Below, one piece after another: positions 1-7,200 of a stretch of DNA of 14,990 bases; positions within the stretch are counted from its first letter, which is position 1; the number at the start of each line of letters is the position of its first letter. This DNA is from Halocafeteria seosinensis (taxonomy: Eukaryota; Sar; Bigyra; Bicosoecida). Made by a program: the position numbers and the translations under genes. Below the pieces are notes generated by a model. The model ran no database searches. It was not told where the DNA came from and saw nothing but the letters and a program-made list of their open reading frames with translations. The stretch lies in NCBI GenBank assembly GCA_001687465.1, contig LVLI01000567.1:1-14990 (forward strand), in the 5' to 3' direction.

Positions 1-781
1 ACCAAATACCTTGGGTAGTCTGTGAAGACGCCCGACCAGATCTCGGAGAGACTCTGTAACTTGGAGACTTGAAGAAATCTCTGAAGTGTCGTTGAATACG
101 ATACACCCACCATACCCACAGTAGTAGTATCCCGGAAACATACAGTAGTAAGTGTAGCACTTGATTCATTCAGTCTCTTGGTGTGGACCAAGACTATTTC
201 TTGTATCTTGCTCTGTATGTATGATGGCGTGTACAATCCAAGGAACCAAGGAAAGGAAAGGAGGGGCTTGGGATCGCAAGCTTCTCTTCTCGTCACACCA
301 TCTTGATGCAACTATGAGGGGTTGAACAGGACATCCATCCATACACACACAAGAGTGTCTAAAAATGGTGTCAAAACCCAGAGTTTTGGGATGCTTGTCG
401 AGGGGTTCGGAACGCCCCTTTTCCTTCCCCTGAAGTGGGATAAGTTGACATAATGAGCTTTAGACCCGTTGCTTTTTATGTGTGTATGTGTGTGATGCAG
501 TTCTCGATGGATGTAAGCTATTAAATATGGACATGAACATGGAATGGACATGCCGTGGTAGAGAGTACTCGCAATGAAATCTGCGCCATCGTCTGAAGCA
601 GCTGGAAGCAGAAAGTGCATTGCTTCTCATTCTGCGATTGCTCACAGTACGCGTATGTTACGTTTCACAGTGGCATCGAGAGCGCACAACTTGTACAACG
701 ATGCCGGGCTCACCGTTGAAGCAATTTTGGCGCTGTCAGACTAACCGGTGTTGGCAGCAGTGAAAGCGATTTTGTCCATAC
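1..781. other. Region with no convincing gene, upstream of first GLUG gene
   Basis: I see no protein family, RNA gene or strong coding signal here. The reverse frames at 312-620 and 460-645 overlap one another and show no recognisable motif. Small local features are a TG-rich stretch at about 479-497, a short hairpin (CAAAAC, five-base loop, GTTTTG) near 373-390, and purine-rich DNA at about 238-268. The last bases run into a T-rich tract at 790-801. That tract followed by GGGACAG at 809-815 could be a 3' splice site, so an upstream exon of the next gene might lie here or before the window; I could not identify one. Confidence 0.5.
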
Positions 782-2407
782 ATGTATTGCTTCTTTTTTT
801 TTACTGGTGGGACAGCGTTGGATCTGAGAGAAAACATTACCCGTGGACTGGAACCATGTTTTCAGTTCTTCCCTGAGAAGGACCTATTCGCACTTAACTG
901 TAGTGTATTGAACTGGGAACAACTTGAGTATACAAAGGATGAGTACATAACGCTTCTGGCCAATGAGACATGTGATGGTCGTGAGAATATTATTCATCTG
1001 GGTGGGGTCATAAACTTTGAAGGGCTATTTACGGTAGGGGAGGACGTTGAATCCTTGCATCAGGCACCATTGGTCCGCAACCTGAAAGTCAAGAACGGGA
1101 CCACGGCAGATCAAGCTGGATTCATTTTTAGGTCAGGGCAACGGTTCTTTGTCGTTGAAGCGTGTAGTACAACGGGAGACAACATCAAATTCGGTGGCGG
1201 AGGCATTTGTGGCTCTAACTGTGGTGAAAGTCATGGGGAAATCAAGATATCAAGATGTTCTTCTTCGGGTCGAATCATCGGGCAATCTGCAGGTGGCATT
1301 ACAGGGCCTGAACTCGGGCATTTTTTTGGAAGGGCTCATATTAGTCAATGTTATTCTACCGGAAACCTGGAAGGGTTGTACTCTGGTGGAATAGCTGGAG
1401 GAGGTGCCAGAAGAAACCACGGTACTGTGTTTATTCGGCAGTCGTATTCGACGGGAGATATTCTTGAAGGTGCTACGGAAAGTGGCGGAATTGTCGGTCC
1501 CAATGCGGGACGTTCTCACGGGTTTACGTCCATCAAAGAATGCTATAGTATGGGGAAAATATCTGCGTGGGAGAGTGGCGGAATTAGTGGAGGCCATGAT
1601 GCTGAGGACCAAGGTGAAGCACACATTACAGATTGCTACAGCCGAGGAGATATTGGTGGCGGAGTCTTCCGAGCTGGAGGTATCACTGGATGGAGCGTAG
1701 GCGGCCAAGAAGGCAGGGCCACTGGTAGTGTCTTTATTGCAAACACCTATGCTTCAGGGGATTTCCTCACCACCGAGGTGGCTGGCGGGCTTATAGGACA
1801 CATACTCGGTGGAGCAACGGGAAACATTCAAGTCAATTACTCTGTTCATAATGGTGCTGTCCAATTTGTAGGTGAAGATCGGGGAGATACGCTGAATGCT
1901 ACCGGGAATTCTGACAACCTTACCGATATTCGAGGTAGGCTTTATGAATACGGAGGAGGGCAAGAGTGGAGCGACCGTATTTGGGCTGTGGACGGGAGTG
2001 ACGAATTTCCTATCCTTCGCTTTCAACTACCATACCATACATCGACTCCTACAGCGTCGCTGGCGCCAACGACCTCGCATTTAACTTCGCCATTTAGCAC
2101 GGAAGCCGTCTCTGTCTCACCGACCGTCTCTAGATCTCCTATCCTTGGAAGCTCCTCATCCGCCACACCGTCATGGGGCAATTCCTCCTCAGGCACGGAA
2201 GATAACATGGTAAGAGAACCTCAACGCGATCCATGCGTAGGGCTGAATGCAAGAGACCTTACCCAAATAATTAGTTCTTTCTTTGCACGTGAACATACGT
2301 CAGTTCGAGTAAATCCTCAACGCTCATCCTTTTTCCTTTCATCCGTAACGCCCGCGAAATTTAGCCTACTATATAGCCTACTCGTCTTCCGGTGGGAGCA
2401 ATACTAG
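782..2407 (+). CDS. GLUG-repeat surface protein, single module, possibly partial
   Basis: The frame runs 541 codons. Residues 14-416 form one complete module of the type repeated five times in the giant gene downstream. It opens with DLRENI and a conserved CSVLNW segment, continues with eight coils of the form CYSTG-(D/N)-I followed by GGI.G, and closes with a D-I-R-G-x-L-Y, W, W, F-P-I-L-R-F-Q signature. GLUG-type repeats of this sort are known from bacterial and algal surface proteins and are thought to form beta-helical stalks. After the module comes a Ser/Thr/Pro-rich linker (about 2030-2200), then about 65 residues with no recognised domain. The N-terminus MYCFFFFTGG is an odd, very short hydrophobic start built on a run of nine T's. 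The true 5' end may be an exon joined at an acceptor near 815, and the 3' end may be spliced at 2210. Coding homology is clear; gene boundaries are not. Confidence 0.6.
   Translation: MYCFFFFTGGTALDLRENITRGLEPCFQFFPEKDLFALNCSVLNWEQLEYTKDEYITLLANETCDGRENIIHLGGVINFEGLFTVGEDVESLHQAPLVRNLKVKNGTTADQAGFIFRSGQRFFVVEACSTTGDNIKFGGGGICGSNCGESHGEIKISRCSSSGRIIGQSAGGITGPELGHFFGRAHISQCYSTGNLEGLYSGGIAGGGARRNHGTVFIRQSYSTGDILEGATESGGIVGPNAGRSHGFTSIKECYSMGKISAWESGGISGGHDAEDQGEAHITDCYSRGDIGGGVFRAGGITGWSVGGQEGRATGSVFIANTYASGDFLTTEVAGGLIGHILGGATGNIQVNYSVHNGAVQFVGEDRGDTLNATGNSDNLTDIRGRLYEYGGGQEWSDRIWAVDGSDEFPILRFQLPYHTSTPTASLAPTTSHLTSPFSTEAVSVSPTVSRSPILGSSSSATPSWGNSSSGTEDNMVREPQRDPCVGLNARDLTQIISSFFAREHTSVRVNPQRSSFFLSSVTPAKFSLLYSLLVFRWEQY
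821..2029 (+). repeat. GLUG-type module A (403 aa, 8 coils)
   Basis: This unit has the same plan as modules B-F of the giant gene: an N-terminal cap (DLRENI, CSVLNW, YITLLANE), a GLF plus APLVRN segment, eight CYSTG/GGI.G coils, and a C-terminal cap ending in FPILRFQ. The cap has lost part of the usual FDGGGG loop (CDGREN instead). Coil counts here and elsewhere are by eye. Confidence 0.85.
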
Positions 2408-2680
2408 TACGCAGTTTCATCCTGTCAGTCCATTCCGATAGTTCTTCTGTGGTAGCCGAGTTTAGTCTATTGCACAGTGTCCGGAAATTCACGTAATTAG
2501 ACACGAGCACACAACAAAAGTAGCTACTACCGTACCGTCTTCCCTCAGATTTCTTGGGTGTGCAAGGGGAAATTTCGGTTGTCGGACCAGAATGTACTAT
2601 TTTATGGTTTTATGGCCCAGCTAAACACCACATATAAACTCTAGATAACAGAAATTGTGTAAAATTGAACGTTTTCGCAG
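2210..2680 (+). other. Possible intron at the 3' end of the first GLUG gene
   Basis: GTAAGA at 2210-2215 follows the codon for Met at 2207-2209 in phase 0, and a good acceptor (TTTTCGCAG) ends at 2680. Splicing would replace the unremarkable tail encoded at 2210-2407 with 37 codons from 2681 and a TGA at 2792-2794. Neither tail has a recognised domain, so this is inferred from splice-site strength alone. Confidence 0.25.
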
Positions 2681-2812
2681 GATAGAGTCATTGAACATGC
2701 TTACCCGTTGCCCTCTGGTCCACGCTCGCAGGATCTCGAAGGGCAACCTCTTATGAAAATCGTACACCATGTCATGTATCATTTTCTAATTTGATTCGGA
2801 TTTTACAAGACC
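2408..2812. other. Intergenic stretch between the first GLUG gene and a transposon remnant
   Basis: I see no gene or RNA here apart from the possible second exon described at 2681-2794. No clear AATAAA polyadenylation signal follows the stop at 2405-2407. The stretch is moderately AT-rich, with a good 3' splice-site-like sequence at 2672-2680. Confidence 0.4.
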
Positions 2813-3558
2813 CTAAGCAAGCTCATTTGATCGTAGAGAAGCCTGGGGGTCTTGCGTTCGGTTCTCGACCTGCGAGAAAGCTCGCTCCACTGTGGCGTTG
2901 CTCACTCCTATAGTGAGATATCTCAGCAGCACTTAAGCTAGGCTCTTTACTTCCTTGGTATGCTCCTTTTTGGCTGTTTCTAACTATTTGGTCCAATGAT
3001 CTTTCGCTTGTTCTTTGGTGGTAAATCGCGCTGGAGGCATCAGTTCCTCGTCGAAAACCAAGTGGTCCAGACGTTACTGACATCGCATTTAGAACCAAAG
3101 TCTTCGTAACCAATTTTCTTCAGCGGTCCAAAGCATTTCTTCTGTTTGCGCAAGACCTCTATGGCCGGATGCACATATGGTATGTTTCGAACTTCTTGAG
3201 GGGCGGCCCCGGAGGCATCTCTCAGTCGTCTTGCTAGCTCAGCAACTCCTGGTGCCCTATTGAAATCGTCGATGCCTCCATACTTCTTCGTCGTGTTTCT
3301 TTCAATAATATCACCAGTGGTTTCACGTCGAACCAGCTCTTGGGCGGCATCACCTTCCACAGGTGGAACAGACTGCTGAGTTGATGTTTGAGTTCCTCCA
3401 CTTCTTCCATCGCTACAGCGGTCGGAATCAGCATTTTTCTTCCTTTCCTCCTCTTCAGTAATATCCCCAAACTCATCAAGATCATCGTATTGGTGCGTAG
3501 CATGTTGCTCAGTATCTGTACCACTGCTATGGCGGCCACGCTTTTGGCCAGCAGGCAT
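2813..3558 (-). pseudogene. Decayed hAT-transposase-like fragment
   Basis: Read on the minus strand, an ATG at 3556-3558 opens a 172-codon frame rich in Asp, Glu, Lys and Arg that ends near 3040. It contains a stretch with KKCFGPLKKIGYEDFGSKC. The frame is then lost. A second minus frame, from about 3070 down to the TAG at 2813-2815, continues with MPPARFTTKEQAKDHW and, after two in-frame stops (TAG at 2984-2986, TAA at 2933-2935), LLRYLTIGVSNATVERAFSQ. The last part closely follows the hAT C-terminal dimerisation signature (hydrophobic residues, then SNA-x-VER-x-FS, then a basic stretch with Leu and NEL). The RNase-H-like catalytic core expected between the N-terminal part and this domain is absent or too short, so this is a defective, internally deleted copy. 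Alternatives are a host gene derived from hAT, or a spliced gene; the stops argue against function. Confidence 0.5.
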
Positions 3559-3693
3559 GTCCCTGTGTCACTTACGAGATAATACAGGCCCAAACAAAGG
3601 TGCATACAGCCTTAAAACAATGTATTAAGTAATATGAGATGGCAATAGATTAATGAAAAATGCTCATAATGGATTAAACTGGGGGAATTTGTC

Positions 3694-3805
3694 CCAGCCT
3701 GAAAAGTTTCCTTCTTTGGGGATCCCCGTTTAGGATTTCTTCCCCGGGGATAGGGAAGCCTTTCCCCAACTGGGGACGTCACCCCAACACCCCTGGACAG
3801 GCTGG
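3694..3805. repeat. Inverted repeat enclosing G/C-run palindromes
   Basis: CCAGCCTG at 3694-3701 is repeated inverted as CAGGCTGG at 3798-3805. Between them lie three tighter palindromes: GGGGATCCCC at 3718-3727, CCCCGGGG at 3742-3749, and TCCCCA-AC-TGGGGA at 3763-3776. The surrounding DNA is also rich in runs of four or five G or C. This may be a small non-autonomous element or a structured regulatory region; the sequence does not decide. Confidence 0.5.
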
Positions 3806-3977
3806 ACTAGCCGGGAAGAGGGCTGTTTGCATAGTAACAAGGTGGATTGACACTGTATGGCTGACTCTAGCAATATCTTAAAAAGAATAAGTCCATTTAG
3901 TTTAATTTGGGTTTGCTGTACTGTTTGTTTGTCGTGGTATTAAGAAACGAAAGGCAGAGTTGCCCACCCTTGCAGGA

Positions 3978-4077
3978 AGGTCGCTGCGACGTAGAACACT
4001 ACAGGCTTTCGAAAAGGTAGACTTCCGCACGCTTGCAGGTGGAGGTGACCCGGAGGTCGCTGCGACGTAGAACACTA
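3978..4077. repeat. Exact 24-bp direct repeat, 76-bp period
   Basis: The 24 bases at 3978-4001 recur exactly at 4054-4077. Each copy contains the odd palindrome GTCGC-T-GCGAC and ends in GTAGAACACTA. A shared CTTGCAGG lies before each copy (about 3969 and 4032). The pair sits 100-200 bp before the probable start codon, where a repeated factor-binding site is possible. Confidence 0.7.
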
Positions 4078-4090
4078 GGTTTTGTCCCTC

Positions 4091-4098
4091 TATATTAA
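4091..4098 (+). promoter_or_regulatory. TATA-like sequence
   Basis: TATATTAA lies 82-89 bp before the first in-frame ATG of the giant gene. The spacing is reasonable for a core promoter, but short AT-rich strings arise easily by chance. Confidence 0.2.
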
Positions 4099-4154
4099 CC
4101 ATTTCACAGCCACTACTTTTATCTGACGGCGAGTATGGTACGTCCTGCGATACT

Positions 4155-4238
4155 ATGAGGTTTGCTCGTGGGGACATTTATGTTCTTGTACTTGTGTATG
4201 TGGGTGCAGCATCTGCTAACCCGGGAATCTCCGCTTAA
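4155..4238 (+). other. Short upstream ORF overlapping the main start
   Basis: ATG at 4155-4157, with A at -3, opens a 27-codon frame ending in TAA at 4236-4238. It overlaps the main frame in a different register. The peptide starts MRFARGDIYVLVLVYVGAAS, which by itself looks like a signal peptide. If the transcript begins upstream of 4155, this would be the first ATG met by scanning ribosomes and could lower translation of the main frame. It could equally be chance. Confidence 0.25.
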
Positions 4239-7200
4239 ATGCCTCTTTACATTGTGTATAAGTCTTTTTGCGGTCAATCTACTCTTGGGATCTACAAGCG
4301 CATGCACCCCCGGATGGAAGGGAGAAGCTTTCCGAATTAATCACCAGGAAGTGAAAAATAAACGAAGCGTGGAATCGGCGCGGGGGGAGATCCTGGAAGA
4401 CCGAAGCACTTTTGTCTGGAATGAGTTGGACATTCGTACAGATGGTGGTGAACCCTCGCCGCAAGGTCCTGTAGACTCGGATGGAAATGTTGCCGATAGC
4501 CAATTCTTCGTCCGCTTCGAGGAAAGCGTTAATGCACCGAATACAGGCGAGCACGAGTTCTACTTAACTTCGGATGAGGGCTCCAGACTGTATATTGACG
4601 GCGATCATGTAAGTAAATTTCGAACAATGCTAAATTTTGAATTGTTTTTCGCAGAAGCTAGTGTTTGATATGACGTTTTGTCACCCAGGCTATTGACAAT
4701 GATGGGCTGAATGCGGCGCGGGAGAGATCCACCAGATACCCTTTGGACGAAGGGAAACAATTTTTTGAGGTGCGTATAAGAAATGCTATGCGTGCATGCT
4801 GACTGGAAACTTACTAGCGATCTTGGCTTAGCAGGTCTTGTTCTGCGAATGGATGATAGACACGAGGTTGAAGCTCGAATGGAAGCTTGACAGCTTCGAG
4901 GAGGACGATGAAGACGAGAATAACGGTAAAGAGAAAGGCAAGGGAAAGGGAAAGGATGAAGACAAAGACCAGGAAGAGAGCAACACTTTGCCGATGCCGA
5001 ATCAACTCACCCGTTTGGACTCGCGTTGGGTGTGCCATGTTGACAGAAATCTTCCTCGGATATTCGTGCATGGACCTGCAACCGGCAACCGTATCCAAAG
5101 TCAGATCCCCCACAGCTTCGATTTTGATGAGAGCGGTTTGTCGGTAAGAACAACGAACACGAAGAGCCAGGTGCTGCTTTCGTTTACCTCGGAAAGTATC
5201 GCCGCCAATGAAGTGACAGTGTTTCTCTCCGGGACAAACACAGTAGACGTGTACCTTCGTGGTCAGCGTTTCCCGGGAAATTTTGAGGTCAATGATGGTC
5301 GTTGGTACATGATGTTCGTGTCCTGGAAAAACGATAACGAGGATGAAACGGCTGTGCTGAGAATCCAGCTTGACGGGAACACCCTCCGACATAGGACGGT
5401 TCCAAAACCGACCAAAGAGCGTTCAGGAAACGCATGTTTGATGGTGGGACAAATGCCTCGCTTGGCGACTCTAGCACAATTGGATTCGTATGATTGTGGG
5501 GAGCACCTCGATGATCGCTTCTTGTGCCAAGGGTATGTGTCGTCAGTGTATGTTTGGAACCCGGTTCTTGAACCTTCGGATCGACGCTTGTTGTTGCAAT
5601 CTCTTCCTACACAACTCGGAAATGATCACCCAGATGTATTCTCATCCTTTGTACTCGGGTATTACACCGGGAATATTACAAGATCCGAGTTGAGCGAATT
5701 GCCGAGTGCTATGGGATGTGGAACTGTCCGATCTGCGGAACAAGTCGTGGGGGTGTTAGACATCAGTGGTCACGGACATGATGGCCTTTTCTTCAGCAAT
5801 GGTGACCACGGCATTGCTTTCTTCGAAGCAGATGAGGAATTTCTTCGGCCTTATAGCTTGACGAGTAATCTTCCATTGTGGTTTCAAGCTCCTCATGAAG
5901 GCGGTCTTGAGAACGACAGTGATGTGATTGGAGGTGTGCTGTTTGGTTTTGCTGACGATTCATATCGTCTTTCGGTTATGGTGGCATGTTGGAATGGGCA
6001 CATTGAGGTTCCTGGTTTGCGCAAATACAACTGGATCGCTGGATTCACGTTATCAATCTTCTATTGTCGACTCTCGGGAGCGTTAGACCAGGCCTTTGTT
6101 GGAAACGGCAATGCTCGAAGAAGCGGCGCAGGCTCTGTGGAAATCCACGGCTCCGAAGATTTCGAAGGGAACAACGTTGCCTTCCGAGTCCACACAAATA
6201 GTGGTTCTAGCTCTCGCAAGCTTTTCCGGTACATCGATGGAAATTGTGCCAAGAGAGAAATTCCACACCCTGGACAAATTCCTGCTCTTAATGCACCTCT
6301 GTTCATAGGAGCGTCCTCGCATTCGGGGACTAACCGTATTTGCGCTCACGTACATAATGTCCGATTGTACGGTCGTCTCTTGAGTGATTTGGAGACCAGA
6401 AAGCTGTATGATGAAATGTATCGTGCATTGTTATTTGGAGAGAGTGCAACAAGGGACTGCGTTGTGAGTGAGTGGTCAGAATGGTCTTCATGTGTCAGTG
6501 TAACTGCAAGTGTGACTACGACGCGGACTCATAGCGCCTCGAGTAGTGTGACAGCTACCCCGACTCCAACAGCAAGTGAGAGCGGTACGCCAACCTCGTC
6601 AATAACTCCTAGCAAAGCCAGATCTGTGACCCCAAGTGCCACAGAAAGTGAAACACCAACAGGTTCCTTGACGAGCAGTTCCAGTGTTACTGTCACTTCA
6701 ACTGCAACGGCGACGAAGAACAGAAGCTACGGAACCCTGGGGAGAATCCTTGCTCCGGAGCGAGCAAGACGAGCAAAAGTGTATCCATGGAGCTCGAGAC
6801 TGGGTACTGGAGCTAAGTGGGGTTCTGATAGCTGCCGCCTTGAGAGGAATGCTCAACTGAAAACGCCAAACTTCTATGCTACTTCAAAGATACTGGTTTG
6901 TATTGCACTCCAAAGATCGAATCTAGTTGGTATATGTGTGACAATGTTGGCCATTTGTCTTGTTCTCCTAAGGGCCTATCGGTCTCAGAGACGAAAAGCA
7001 CTGTCCATGCGGCTAGTGTCTCGTAAAGCCGGACCAATTAGTTTCCATGCGCCTTTATTTGTGCATAAGGCACAGAAATACTCCCCACCTGTCGGTTTTG
7101 CGTACAGAACTGCTACGACAGCACTCGTCGTCAGTGTATTGATTGCTTCTGTTGAAGGAACTACGAATCTACGCGGCAACATCATTGATGGAAAGGAGCC

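Larger units (their letters stand above)
3559..4179. other. Upstream region of the giant gene
   Basis: No gene is visible. From left to right the region holds AT-rich DNA, a cluster of G/C-run palindromes (about 3681-3815), an exact 24-bp direct repeat (3978-4001 and 4054-4077) and a TATA-like TATATTAA at 4091-4098. The region probably contains the promoter of the gene at 4180, and possibly a small inserted element. Confidence 0.4.
4303..4890 (+). other. PA14 domain region
   Basis: After the signal peptide, CTPGWKGEAF opens the domain. The core FYLTSDEGSRLYIDGDH (exon 1) joins AIDNDGLNAARERS and YPLDEGKQFFE (exon 2) and then VLFCEWMIDTRLKLEWKL (exon 3). This is the standard PA14 pattern (YLTSDDGSRLYIDG, then V-IDNDG, then a final hydrophobic strand ending L.L.W). 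PA14 domains are beta-barrel modules often tied to carbohydrate binding in adhesins and glycosidases. The homology also fixes both splice junctions. Confidence 0.85.

Noticed and set aside
312-620. 102-codon minus-strand open frame
   Set aside because: No recognisable domain, overlapped by another reverse frame, and no start or splice context; not enough to call a gene.
1250-1708. 152-codon minus-strand open frame
   Set aside because: Antisense to module A, same compositional cause, no motif.
2303-2320. GTTCGAGT-like tRNA T-loop
   Set aside because: No matching acceptor, D or anticodon stems nearby, and the sequence lies in an open frame.
4196-4298. Possible intron GTATGT...CTACAAG joining the 4155 ATG to the PA14 exon in frame
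   Set aside because: It would remove the good signal peptide encoded at 4240-4302 and leave only a seven-residue hydrophobic stretch.
4645-4654. TTTTTCGCAG as the acceptor of intron 1
   Set aside because: Splicing there reads into a TGA and breaks PA14; the acceptor at 4688 restores YIDGD-x-AIDNDG.
4814-5392. 192-codon minus-strand open frame opposite exon 3
   Set aside because: It lies wholly antisense to well-supported PA14/LamG coding sequence and shows no family motif; its apparent hydrophobic run mirrors the purine-rich Lys/Glu codons.
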